The notes: a model not told the origin generated them from the sequence alone. A stretch of 64,000 bases of DNA from Perilla frutescens (GCA_026008535.1 BRKX01000003.1:22062001-22126000), one strand, 5' to 3'. Positions 35,998 through 47,824 are shown, counted from the stretch's first letter. Numbers and translations: made by a program.

Positions 35998-37888
35998 ATG
36001 GCCGAATTACCCAGATCTTTAAATTCCTTCAAAGAGCAACTACTGAGAGACAAATTCCTAGAAAGGAAGAAATTTCAGTTCATTCTAAACGAATCAAACA
36101 ACCCAACCCTTCTGTCAAATCTTCACAAGACAAGAATTCTTCACTACCTGGAAACACCACCAAAGTTCTTCAGACAAAATTTGGTGAGTGAATTTTTACT
36201 TCAAGCAAAACTGTCTGCAGATAGAAAGACAGTGTTATCAGTGATTCAAGGACGGCTACTCCAAATCACTGAAAGAACAATTGCAGAAGTCTTCCAACTT
36301 CCACGGAAAGGATCATCCATTCAAGAATTGAAGGAACCTGCAGAATCATACTGGAGAGAATGGAAAGCTCTCACCTACAACAAGCAATTCAGTTTTACAA
36401 CAGCTAAAACTGATCTGAAGCCTAAGTATGGTGTTCTACTCGACATAACGAAAAAGATGATGTTCGGGGAATTAGAAGCCTGAGTCAACTCACCCAAAGC
36501 GATACAAGGTTATGATTCACCTTGCTGAAGGACGACAAACAAACTGGGCAGAATTTATCTTCCAACAATTCAAACATCAAGTCGTCAAGGCCTCTGACTT
36601 GAAGAAATCTGGCAAATTTGAGTCCAAGGTAGGACTTGTTCTAAGGATGAGCAAAATGATTGAAGACCTGCTGAATCTTCCAAGTGACGAAGCACTACTA
36701 GTCCTCATCTCTGACTGGATTCCCAAGAAGGGAAATGCACATCTTCAGTCACTCAGAAAGAAACGAAGAGCCAAGGCAACGACAAGCAACATCACTTCGA
36801 GCAATTCAACTGCCAACGCCGTTCATTCTCCGAAATCAAAGAACGGATCACCAGTTGATTTCCAGGTTTGCTCTGATCCAGATGAGCTTATTTCATTCAT
36901 CGGAATCCCTCATTCAAATTATGGAGTTGACTAGTTCAGAAGCACATGCCCTCCCCTCCAGCTGACTAAAGAAAATATTCGCACCTTCTATAGTGGTGAA
37001 TATGCAGTCAAAAGTGCACAAAAGGAAGTGACTAATCATCTTCTCATGCACTTCGCTTTTGTTGCACAACGTTACCAAGAGTTGTTCAAACAACTCCACT
37101 GGTATTTCTATTGGTACAACTGGAGACATTATATGTCCATCCAGTCTCATTTTCTACTAACTGTCTTTCATGGCATGAGCTACTGGCAACATGAAGAAAC
37201 TTGGAGCATTAAATGGATAGGATCATCAAATCCATTCCCTTCAACCATTATGCAAGTTCAGCACATCATGAATCACAGGCTCGCCAACAAAATTTCAGCA
37301 ACTGCCTTGTTAGCTGAATTCAAAACCAGCATCATGCCTCAAGGAGCTGTGGTCACAAATCAATCAGTCGACTGCCTAACTGGCTCCCTCTGCCGAAAAC
37401 TGAACTTTGATGATTTATCAAATCAGTCAGCTGAGCCATCACGACGAACTCCAACTGCCACAGAGAGGATAGAACCACATCTATCACATACTGAAGTCGT
37501 GGCTCCTCAGAAGGATCAAAGGCATGATGATGAAAGAGATAGTGATGATGAGGATACTGCCACATCACCAAGTCTCCTATCCAAGAGCTATGTCACTCCC
37601 CTACTCAAATCCAGCTCAAAAGGCGTGCAACTGATTCTGAACATTGATCAGTTCAGACAGTCGCCGAATAGAATTTCCCAATCCCTTAATCAAAGGTTGA
37701 AAAACTCATCAGTTTCCATTCAGCAACTTCACCAAGCCGGGAGGACAGCAAGGCCCGAACTGCCAAAGAATGAAACTGGATCTGCATCGACGAGAAAGCG
37801 ATCAAACTGCTCAAAAGGAAGCAGTGCAGCTAGTCCAGTTTAGCCCTTCAAGAAGAAGAAACTGACTCAAAGAAGGCCAAGCAACTAA
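35998..37888 (+). pseudogene. Accessory ORF 2 of unit B (paralogue of ORF 1)
   Basis: ATG at 35998 follows the leader. The first 161 codons end at TGA 36481-36483. A frameshift near 36465-36485 moves the homologous reading to the frame that contains TNWAEFIFQQF at about 36540. TAG at 36932-36934 precedes WYFYWYNWRHYMSIQSHFLL and HGMSYWQHEETWSIKW (about 37090-37215), matching ORF 1 over this block. The C-terminus is Ser/Thr/Asp-rich, and past a TAG at 37841 it ends in a Lys-rich run (KKKK) and TAA at 37886-37888. Function unknown. The similarity to ORF 1 is limited to blocks, so the duplication is old. Confidence 0.6.
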
Positions 37889-38540
37889 CCAAACGAACTG
37901 ATCAATTCAGTTCAGTTAGAGCCTCAAAGTCAGCTCATCAGCGGCAACTGGAAAAGTGATGAAACTGATCATCCAACCGCTGAATCATCAAGCCAATTAG
38001 TTGGACTGTATCCCAACTGACTCAGGATAAGTTTTTCTTAATCCTCAAGCTTATCTTAACTTAATTATTTCCGTTGTGATTCCTTATATTACATCCAACG
38101 GTTACAATTTGAAAATGGGGTCCTCTCTCACAAGTTGCCATTAATATCTCTGCGTTAATATTAAATCGACTCCATAAAGGTGAACATGAGGGAATGATTA
38201 TCTATGAGATATAAATAGCAAAATCTGCAGAAAATATTTTGCTATTTATGGCAACCACCCCATTTTTAAATTTGCTCTCTCTCAGCCACATGATCATAAA
38301 GTTGCTTCACAATCAGACGTCTGGCATGCATGCATCATTTATTCAGCTAATCGTCCATCAAATCAGATAGCTGATCAGCTAAGATAGCAATCGAGTGTCC
38401 TCGATCAATGCATGTAGAGCTGAATATATATATGCAAGGAGATGAAGGTTCAGATCATCTGCAAAATCTCTCTCTCTCCTTGCATTGATATCACCTAACC
38501 AGAGCACTTGCAAATCTAACGCAACCATTTCTTTGCAGAA
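37889..38540 (+). promoter_or_regulatory. Promoter-like leader upstream of accessory ORF 3
   Basis: TATAAATA at 38210-38217 and a palindrome-like AAATATTTTGCTATTTATGG follow it. A CT-rich segment lies at 38468-38482, and the ATG is at 38541. The same leader, diverged, precedes the unit A copy at 21285-21617, so leader and ORF travel as a cassette. Confidence 0.5.
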
Positions 38541-40157
38541 ATGAAACCCTCATTTCAGATGGTGAATGTCAAGTCGCTAGTAAGTAAGCTGAAGAAAGAC
38601 AAGACTCTTAACCTAGAGCTTCTTCACGCACGCCTAGGTCCAGAGAAATTCCAAAGGATCTTTCGGCCATTTGAGGAAACTGGGTTGTTGCCATTCTTGA
38701 CGATCATGCCAGTCAAGAATCTACCCATCCATGTTGCGGAGTTCTACCATAATGCAACCGTCTCCGGCAACAACATCATCTCCACCGTTCAGAACCAAGT
38801 CATAATGGTGACGAAAGACACTATGATGTCTACACTCCTCCTCCCCGGTGAAGGCCAAGACGTGCTGGATCTAGAGCTTCCGAGCAAATCTGCACTGTGG
38901 AGTCTATGGAAACATCCACACGTGTACCACCACGACTGCTCACACAAGTTGAAAGAAAGTCTGCCTAGTGAGATCATTCAACTCCTGGATATCGCAGGTC
39001 ACATCTTGCACGGAAACTTTGAGATGGTCCAGTTCTCTGAACTCAAAGCTCATCCAATGGCCGCTCTATTCCTCGGATGCAAAGCCGACTGGGCTTCCTT
39101 CATCCTTGCTCAACTACGAAGAAATGTAGATCGAGCAGAATATGATCCGACAACTGGCACATTCCGAGAGAATATTGGGTTTATGGGTCGCATAAGCCAC
39201 ATCATTATTAGTCAATTTGATGAGGTGATTCCAACCGGAGAGCCAATCGGACGAAGGGATATGCTTCCGACCATCTACTGCCATCTAGTCCCGAAGAAAT
39301 CACAATAACCGAGAACTGCCGACTTAAGTCGTGGAAAGAGACCATTGGTCACAACTGCCAGCTACTCAGACGAAAGGCAGTTGTTGATTGAGAGTGAGCA
39401 TCTCTCTAAACTGAGCGATCAGTCTACAATACCTGCCAGCTTACAACCTCTCACCTCAGTCCATCGTGACTTATTTGAGGATGAGTTCAAGCAAGTTCTA
39501 GACCATCAGCTATGAAGCTGTTTCGGTCTAATTGAGGGCAGCAACCCCTCATTATTCAAGCACTTGAGAAGATACCTCCAGTATCATCTCTAGAGATTTC
39601 AAATCGATGAGGCCACTATGTTCCACCTTATCCACACTCGTGGATCTTTCTTCTGGATCAATGAAGGCCACTGGAGTAGAAATTCGATGAACCATCCACT
39701 CAGCTCGCCGCCAACGCTCTCGAAAATAATGGATTCAATTATCAAACGAATCCAGTACAGCGTACCAGCCGACGCTCATCTTCCAAACAATGAGCCAGCC
39801 AACTCCTCCTACACCCCATTTATTGAAGACCTACCAATCGCCTCAAATGATGAGATCTTCGCCAACCTGGCATCCATGGACTTCAGAAAGCAAGATCTCT
39901 CTCTCATCACTGATCGTGGTCAGTTTATGAAGACTGAAGAAGCTTATGCATGGTTCTCTTCACCCATGCCCATTCCTTCTGTTCCCTTAGTCTGTGATGA
40001 TGACTTGGCAACTGCATTCACCTTCTTGCCAAATCTATCAATGCCATCATATGATCTACACCAGTTTACCCTTTTGGATGATGCCAAAAAGGGGGAAGAT
40101 GGAAGGTATGATGATGAAAATTTAACTCTTTGGGAGCAGATCCAAAGAGAAGTATAG
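38541..40157 (+). pseudogene. Accessory ORF 3 of unit B (paralogue, shared with unit A)
   Basis: A single frame of 539 codons has three internal stops: TAA 39306-39308, TGA 39513-39515 and TAG 39591-39593. Residues 50-80 carry LPIHVAEFYHNATVSGN and then LLLPGEG, equivalent to VVKFYLTSKG...LPTSG in ORF 1. GCKADWASFILAQL is at about 39077-39120. Beyond the stops come HLRRYLQYHL, RFQIDEATMFHLIHTRG and a Phe-Phe-Trp-Ile-Asn-Glu motif aligned with the HGMSFW block. The tail is acidic. Unit A keeps Lys and Trp codons at two of the stop positions. Function unknown. Confidence 0.65.
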
Positions 40158-40637
40158 CTTGAGAGGGAAGCTCAGCTTCAGGGAGAAGCTTGAAGAACAC
40201 ATGGAGTTAAAGAAAAAGGAGAATCAAGCAGAAAAAGAAGAAGCAGCTGAGGAAGTGAAGTAGTAGTTCTATCTACTATCAAGAGCTGATATGATAGCTA
40301 TGATATTAAAAGCTATATGCTCTAATCTATATGCTCGCTCTGATATATATGCTCTGATTTAATCCCTCAATATCATGCTCTGAGAACTATATATGATATC
40401 ATGCTTCAATATCATATCAAGCCTTGCTCATGCTTAAGCACATTCCCTGATACCTTGATAATCATGCTCTGATAGTTCAAAATGAAAGTATGTTTAAAAT
40501 GAAAGTATGCTCTGATACTTGAATTTCTGCTCTAACTTGCTCTGATATCAAGCTTTGCCTATAAGCGAACTACAGCACATCTCTCAGACGAACATTAGTA
40601 GTTTTTCCATCATCATTGACAAGGTTTTGACATCATC
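40158..40637 (+). other. 3' non-coding tail of unit B
   Basis: It is full of short GCTCTGATA/TGATATC words in near-tandem arrangement and is almost identical to 22925-23150 of unit A over the last ~220 bases. No coding potential was seen. Confidence 0.7.
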
Positions 40638-40651
40638 AAAAAGGGGGAAAT
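40638..40651 (+). promoter_or_regulatory. Polypurine tract of unit B
   Basis: The tract AAAAAGGGGGAAAT borders the TG of LTR2. The equivalent site before LTR1 reads AAAAAGGAGGAAAT. Confidence 0.75.
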
Positions 40652-42322
40652 TGTTAGGAAAAACTATCAAGGAACCCCTAGATAAGGTTTTGATTAAATG
40701 TCAAAACTATTCCTGAAAAACTGACCAATCCAGAGCCTCAAGAAGGAACTCAACTGAAGCCAGAGTCAACCCAACTGGAGCATGGTCAACCAGCTGGAAG
40801 GATACGCCAACCAGTTAGAACTCAATCTAACTGAGGGTTAAAGGAGTCGAACCAGTCAAAACAAACTGACAGCTAAGTCAGCTGAGCTGAGAGAAAAATC
40901 AACAAGACTGAAGAAACTAATAAGAGATCAGTTTAACTGAAGACTGGAAGTATCCAGCTGATGGCCAAACTTAACTTCAGCTGAACTGAAGTAGACAAAC
41001 GAATCAATCAAAGGCCAGAACTGAAGTCAACCAACTTGTAGGAGAAAACAAGCAAACATCTGACTAGGAAGCTCGAGAAAGATCAGTCAAACTGACAAGC
41101 TAGCCAACAGCTTGTGATCAGTTAAGCTGACAAGAAAGCTCAAGAAAGACCAGTCGAACTAACAAGCTATTCAACAGCTTGTGATCAGTCGAACTGGAGG
41201 AAGAAGCTCAAAACTGCCAACTGGAGTGATAGCTGAACTAAGCAGACAAGCTCAGAACTGCCAACTGGAACTCAAACTTGCTAAACTGGAGCTCAGAACT
41301 GCCAGCCAGAGAGTCCTAGAGTTAATGTTCAAATGAAGATCTTGGAATAAATGCTCCAGCAGAGATCCTGGAATTAAATATTCAACAGAGATCGATTGGC
41401 AAAGCAACGGCTACTGGAATTAAATATTCAACAGAGATCGATTGGCAAAGCAACGGCTACTTCAACCAAAAGTTCCAATGATCATAAAGACCATCTGCCA
41501 TTGATGAACCAACAGAGCCATCGATCAATGGAACTCAACAGTCACAAAATCACTTCTCTATAAAAGATGAGTGAATCAAAGTTTTCAAATGACTTTTCAC
41601 GACTTTTATTCTTAAAACCTTCATTCAAGTTGTGTCAACTTACAACTGAGCTTTCTTTATCCCTCCCACATAGCTCAAGTTCAGCATTTGCTAAACCTGC
41701 GAGAGTCCAACTGAGAAGAAGAACCCACAGAATCAAAGCATTCAGCTAGCTGTTGATAATCCAGCCAGAGCAACCTTCTCAGTTCCAGCAATACACCGAT
41801 CAACTACCCAGCTCAATTGAAGGAGCACATCAGTTGATATCCCCTATTCAAGACTAACCTCTTAAAGATCGAAAGAGATCTAAAACCTTGTAAAGACGTC
41901 AATAGCACCTACCTCCCTAGCGAGCAGTTAGGGACTGCAAGTGTGAGCCATCGACCCACTGAGGTAGTGAGCAGTTATCAGGTTCAGCCAACTGTCCTTC
42001 ATTGTATAATTTGTAAAGAAACTCAAGTTCTATAGTGGAGTTGCCCTTCTGCAGAAGGAAGAGAGGACATAGATATTTGAGACTTCGAACCTCTATAAAT
42101 CGTCTGTGTGTTGTACTGTTTTGCTTATACTCGCATATCTTTGAACTGTACACAAGCTCACACAATCTGTATCCAAGCTGTCTAAAAAGTGCTCAACTGA
42201 TCTGTGCATAGATAAGTTGCTAAGCGAGTCAAGGGCCCTTATCATTCCGCATTTGAAGTAAAGTTTTTGTATCAGTTTATTCACCCCCCTCTAAACTAAC
42301 ATCGACTGGCCTGAGACCAACA
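40652..42322 (+). repeat. LTR2 of the Copia complex (3' LTR of unit B)
   Basis: It starts TGTTAGGAAAAAC and ends GAGACCAACA, 1,671 bp. It is the partner of LTR1 with scattered substitutions and some short indels. It is not followed by a tRNA-Met primer site but by the tail of a related element, so it is not the 5' LTR of an intact third unit. Confidence 0.88.
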
Positions 42323-42846
42323 CTCTCTCTCTTACTTCCTCATAAATCTTCATCTTCTTTGCTCATCAGTTCTTAAACATGCTCTTTGTTAATAATACAA
42401 ATATATTCTGATTATGTGATCATGCTAGTATGCTTTGATATCCATGCTCTCCGTGCTCTGATTAATGAACAAAAGTTTCATGATAATCAGGATTGAGCTA
42501 TTCTAGAATTGAAACAACTAAATCTTTATCAAGCTGTGCAAAACGAGTATCAGTATATCTTAAGGCCTCAACATTCATGCTGCAAGTTTTGCTAGCAAAA
42601 GCCTTGATACCTGATAAACAAACTCGTTAAGCTCTAATTTCCAAGTTATAATACTCATCTAGACACTCATGAATGTCAAACTAATAGCTCTTAAAGGCTA
42701 TGGTACCAAAAAATCGGTACATGCTCTGATACCAAAGATTGGTACAAGCTCTGATATTCATTCATGAAAAACAACCTCATGCAGTTTTCCATCATCAAAC
42801 TAACTGCTTTTAACATCATCAAAAAGGAGAAAATTTTTGGGAAAAT
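42323..42846 (+). mobile_element. Unit C: 3' remnant of a related Copia element
   Basis: A CT-rich start leads into GCTCTGATA-type words and a CATCATCAAAAAGGAGAAAA polypurine region. The order is the same as the tails of A and B, but the sequence is diverged. No gag-pol or accessory ORF is left. Confidence 0.65.
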
Positions 42847-44587
42847 TGTTGGGAAAAAATATCAGAGTAGTCCAACTGATGGTTTTGATGAAATGTCAAA
42901 ACATATGCAATAGTTTCATGGAAAACTGCAGGTTATTCAAAGCTGAAAGTCAGGGGTAATGACCAAGTAAGACTTCAAACCTCAGTTTAGCTGAAGTGAG
43001 AGTCAGCTATTTTGAAGCATGATCAACCAGTCAGAATCAACTCTTCAAAGCTTAAGAAAAGCTAAAGGAGGGAGAGAACCTTGAAGACTGGTAGGCATCC
43101 ACATATGAGTAATCATCAGTCTAGCTAAAGGCCAAGAAAGACTGATGAAAGAAGAGCCAGCTTGAAAGCTTAAAACTGAACTGATCAAAGATCAGTCAGT
43201 TAAACACTAAACTGATCAAAGATCAATTAATCAGGAGAAAAGCTCAAGTAACTTCGAGCTAACTTTGAACTGATCAAAGATCAGTTCAACAGGAGAAAAG
43301 CTCAACAGAGAAACCGACTGGAAGTCTAGAACTGAAAGCTTGTAAAGCTAAGCAGCCAAAGATCAAGGCAGCTGAACTGGACCATCACAGGACTGAAGCT
43401 TGAGGCAGCTGAGGAACTGCCAACTGGACAATCTCAGAGCTGAAAGCCGAGACAGCTGAGAGCCCATCAACTGAAAGTCCAAAACTGATAGCCGAAATAC
43501 CTGCTCTCTCTGACAAAGCAGTCAATGAAGATCCTGACAGGAAATCTTAGAAAGATCCTGGCGATCTTAGAGTAGAAGTCATTAAGTTCAACGGCTAGCT
43601 CATTCAAAGCTTCAAATGGCTACAGGGATTAAAACTGTCGTCGGTGAAATCAACCTAATCAGCAATCTCAACGGTCACTAAGATCACTCTTCTATATAAG
43701 AGAGTGAATCTCATTCATGTGTAAGACTTTTCACATACAAGACTTTCGCAAAACTAACTCTTGCTTTGCAGAACGAGTTTTTCTTTCTCCCTCCCCACAG
43801 CTCAAAGCTTAAATCTCTTAAGTGCGAAAAGTCCCAACTGAGAAGGCGTGCTTCAAGTTCCAAGCAAGTAGCTAGCTGACACAGAACTCCAGCCAGAGCA
43901 AAGCTTCTCAGTTCAGTTCTTCAAAGTTCAACCATCCAGCTCAAGTTAAAGGAGCACTCCAGGTTGATAACAAATTCAAGACTGCCTTCTTGAAGATCGC
44001 GAGAGATCTAAAATCTTGTAAAGACGGACAATAGCACCTAAAGTCTCAGTGAGCAGTTGGGACCGGTAAGTGTGAGCTGTCGATCCAGAAACAGGCTGAG
44101 GAGGAGCGTGTACCGATGAGTCCGTTCTTCCGGGACAGCAATAGTTGGAAAGGAGGTCGCGCTCGGTTTGAAGGGTGCCATTCAAGTCCAACATAATTAT
44201 TCACTGTGTAACTGTAATAAAGAAAGTTTACACTTGCATAGTGGATTGCCCTTCTGCGAAAGGAAGAGAGGATGTAGAAGCAGGAAGCTTCAAACCTCTA
44301 TAAGTCTTGTGTGTGTTGTACTTTATACTCTAAGCTTTTGCATGTTCTTAAACTGCACACTATAAGCACACAAGCTGCACTGACAAGCTAAGTCTTCAAG
44401 CTATCAGTCTTCACTGATCAGCTCACAAGCTAAGCTCTCGTCAAGCTCTCTTCTCAACTGATCGGTACACAGATAAATTATCTAAAGCGAGTCAAGGCCC
44501 TATATATATTCCGCAATCAGTTTAAAGTTTTTTAGTCAGTTTATTCATCCCCCTCTAAACTGATATATACTTGCACCGGGACCAACA
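42847..44587 (+). repeat. LTR3 of the Copia complex, divergent subfamily
   Basis: It starts TGTTGGGAAAAAATATC and ends GGGACCAACA, 1,741 bp. It shares the architecture of LTR1 and LTR2: dense AACTGA/GATCAGTT words, TATATAAGAG near 43692, CCTTCTGCGAAAGGAAGAG, and a CCCCCTCTAAACTGA end. It is clearly diverged from both. Unique host-like AT-rich sequence follows. Confidence 0.8.
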
Positions 44588-47038
44588 ATGCATGAGTTTG
44601 AAATTTATTTGAAATTCAATCAATTAAAATTATTACCGAAAATAATACTCATAAATAAGAAAGATTCTACCTTTCAAAAAATAATAAGGAAAACTCTCAA
44701 CAAAATATAAATATATATATATATATATGTAAATAAAATCGAATTTGATCAGATAGTATTTATATGCTAATATAGACACTTACATTTATTTGATAACTAT
44801 TAGTATTAGCGTGACTATATATAATTATTTGATGTGATTATTGGTTAGATTATAAAAAAAAAATGATTGACTTGATTATATATTATATTGGTAAATTCAA
44901 AATAAAATGATACTTTCGTGTCATTATAGTTAATTGAATGTATTTAATTTACCTTAAACACATAAAATGATTGACGTACGCAATATAATATGTCCTAAAC
45001 TAAGTAAGGTAAATTTGACTGATTAAACATAGCTTAATTATAGACTGTTAATTATATAATATTGTATTTGTAAGTGTTAATTATAGTAAAATATTAAAAT
45101 ATTTCAAAGATTGCATGATCTTATAAATTGTAAGAATAATTCCACAACTCACAATCAATAGAATCCATAACCAATTTTATATTGAACTATTGATGAAATA
45201 ATATAATGTAATAAATGATGATTAATTAGTTGAGCTAATTGCGCCACACTCCCACAAATTGAATAAATTTTTGTATGTGAATGAATAATTATAGCTTCAA
45301 AATTGAATGAACAAATTATTATTAAATTAAATAATGAATATTATAACTTTTCATTGATCTTCAATATTAATTTTATGATTTTGGTACGTATAATACAACG
45401 GGAAAATTAAACATAAACTATTCTACTTTTAGATATAGTAGGATTTAGACATGACTATGAAAATTTAAATGGCGACTTTTGGTAACAAAGTGTTAGAAGT
45501 AGTATTTCCATAAAAATATAAGGAAAGTGATAAAGTGGTATCTTCCATAAAAATTGAGGGCTTGTTTGTTTGTTTTCATTTCTAAATGAAAATTCCTAAC
45601 TTTTTACTATTCAAATTACAGAAAATATGTTTATTTTATTCATTTTTTATTTCAATTTTCACTTTTTCCAATCCTATATCATCTATTCACACACACATTT
45701 TCATTTTCCAAATCTATAACTATAAACATTAAATCATTAAGCATAATAAAATAATTACATTTTTTTAAATGAACATACCTCATAAATTTAACTGCAAATA
45801 CTGAAAATTAAAAAGTAAAATTAATAAAATTAAAAATAAAACCAAACATCCCTTTAGTTTTTAATCACTTTTAATTTGTGTCTATATGGTCAATTGATAC
45901 CATTTTGTTTCATCACGTGCCAATTGATCGATTGACGTGTAGCACGTTTGGAATAAATTTTGATAGTAAATAAGACTTAAGCAATCTCTAGAAAAATTTA
46001 TATATTAAAATAGAGCAAAATTTATATTGCATCTCAGTAATCTGCACTATAATTCTACATTAAAAGAGAATATTTCATTTATTTCTTATATAATTATTAT
46101 TTTATAATTGCTAACATATATTAATAGATGCAATTTCATTTTATGGGATATATATATATATATTATATATCAATCTAAAACTAAATTCAACATTTTATAA
46201 TAATTATTGAAACAAATTTATTTGAATTAATATAAAATAAAAACTGCAATTCATAAAAATATTTATATCTTTCTATTTTTTTGTTATTTTAGGCGTATTT
46301 TTATGTTTTTATTTCTGTAATTTATCTATTTTAGTACTATTATGTAATTTTTTTTGTTGATGTAATTTTATCCAATTTAATTTTGTGTGTCAATATTTGC
46401 ATTTAATTAAATTTATCATGTATACCAAACTTTAATATTAATTTACAATACAAATAAATTACAAACAACATAAACAAAATGAAAAAATAAAATACTAATA
46501 CAAAAACTTCATAAGAATAAAATTTGGCATCCATCTCTCCTCTTCCCCATTTTCCCGTCATGTTTAGCGCTTCCCCTGGATCAATTTTCCACGGCAAACA
46601 ACTACTTCCAGTTGTCGCTAGAGTTGCCCTAAAATAAGCATATTTTTGCAATCAATTTCAGGAGAATGTATACTCTATAGGTACCGGTACTACTCGCATA
46701 CCGATCGGATCATACCACGTGGCCACCTTAAAAATAGTGCCCTCGTGGCACAATCCTACTTGTATACAGATAGTATAAATATTGATAGGTAATAATTTCC
46801 TCAATTTCAGAAAGTAGGCAAAGATGTGAGTGGAAAGATAAACTTATTAGAGAGAAAACTCTAGTGGGAAGACCAAACTCATAGGGGAAGACCTTAACAA
46901 AAACAATAGATATTCATAGGCATTGTTTATTTTAATGGACAATGATGGATTGATAAAGTTATCAAACTATATCCTATGTTTGATGTTCGATGAAGGATAA
47001 TGAAATGCCCTCGACAAATTTGGTTTGCGGTCCTTATA
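44588..47038. other. Gene-free AT-rich stretch with a small hAT-like MITE
   Basis: No gene is supported. At 45557-45852 a GGGCTTGTTTGTTT start and an AAACCAAACATCCC end form imperfect inverted ends typical of hAT-type MITEs, though no 8-bp duplication is clear. A GC-richer patch at 46530-46640 could encode a short peptide on either strand (it includes a frame with FSASPGSIFHGKQLLP), which I do not recognise. Confidence 0.45.
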
Positions 47039-47043
47039 AGGAG
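47039..47043. repeat. Left target-site duplication AGGAG of the second Copia element
   Basis: It matches AGGAG at 54023-54027 immediately after the 3' LTR. Confidence 0.93.
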
Positions 47044-47824
47044 TGTTGGGGTTGGCCCATTTGTCCCTTTTCTGGCCCAATTACAATAATAGCTATCTAC
47101 CCGGCCCAGCCCCAAATCCTAAACCCTAATTGACGATCCAACTTCCTAATCAAAACTGCATTAAGGTAGTTGGTATTTCCCTATGCTCTAGAAGCATCTA
47201 TAACATCTCTCTTCTCCCTCACCCTAGATACACTCAATCTCAGAATCTAATCTCACATTCTCTCTCTCTTTTTGGATCTTCTCACCTTGCTCCCACGGTT
47301 TCTCTGGCCGGAGTTCTGTCCATCGGCTCCTGTTTGGCCGCTGAGTGTTTGGGAGGAGTGTGTTGTGAGAAAGAGAGGCTGAAACCCCCTGCCCCCTTGA
47401 ACCCTAGCCGCCCCGCTTCCTCTTCCCCTTCCCCGGACTCTTTCTCCGGTCGCCGGAGAGGACTACTGCAGATCCCAGTGGGAAAATCTGAGCCGCCGTG
47501 CCTTGGGCACTTTTTCCCACTCTCGATTGCTTCCTGTTCTTTACTATTTCTCAATTTATTGCTTCTGCACATTTATCTAACTTGTTCTTTTGATTGCTCT
47601 ACAGATTTGTTGATACGTGTGCCTGTGAGGAACCTTGAAGGTCCCCTTGGTCTTCATCTCTGAGGCAATCGAGGTTGCTGTTCTTGAAGGAACCCTAGAC
47701 TAGTTTCTGTTGCTATCATTTCTTGTAATCTCTTAAAGTTCAAGCTACTTGAGTAGCAAGTGTTAGGAACCGCAAGGGGTAGGAAATCAAGAGGTGTAAT
47801 CCCCAGCTAGGTGATACCACAACA
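47044..47824 (+). repeat. 5' LTR of the young Copia element
   Basis: It starts TGTTGGGGTTGGCCC and ends GATACCACAACA. The GC-rich middle gives long open frames on both strands, also present in the 3' LTR. They have no known domain and are treated as chance. Confidence 0.95.

Larger units (their letters stand above)
24900..40651 (+). mobile_element. Unit B: interior of a large Sirevirus-like Copia element
   Basis: The order is primer site, gag, protease, integrase, RT and RNase H (Copia order), then about 8.6 kb with three accessory ORFs, then a polypurine tract and LTR2. Features that fit the Sirevirus lineage are the long gag with a C-terminal coiled coil ending in a TGLGYNK motif, the extra coding region after pol, and the large size (about 19 kb with LTRs, of which 1.35 kb is a later solo LTR). 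The coding frames are broken by many stops. Confidence 0.8.

Noticed and set aside
32966..40157. Retroviral-type envelope genes
   Set aside because: Position fits the env-like region of Sireviruses, but no signal peptide, transmembrane segment or cleavage motif is seen; the ends look nuclear rather than membrane-bound.
44095..44150. Hammerhead-ribozyme-like string in LTR3 (CCGATGAGTCC...GGAC)
   Set aside because: Stem II (GTCC/GGAC) can form, but the core has C where CUGAUGA needs U, and the required GAAA after stem II is absent (AGCAA instead). No stem I/III pairing was found. Treated as chance.
46403..46651. 82-codon minus-strand ORF with a hydrophobic tail
   Set aside because: No recognised domain; the hydrophobic tail comes from AT-rich DNA. 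Only a short GC-richer patch is notable.
47130..47663. 177-codon open frame in the young Copia LTR, repeated at 53324-53861
   Set aside because: It lies in GC-rich LTR sequence, is open on the opposite strand too, is broken in the second copy and has no domain.
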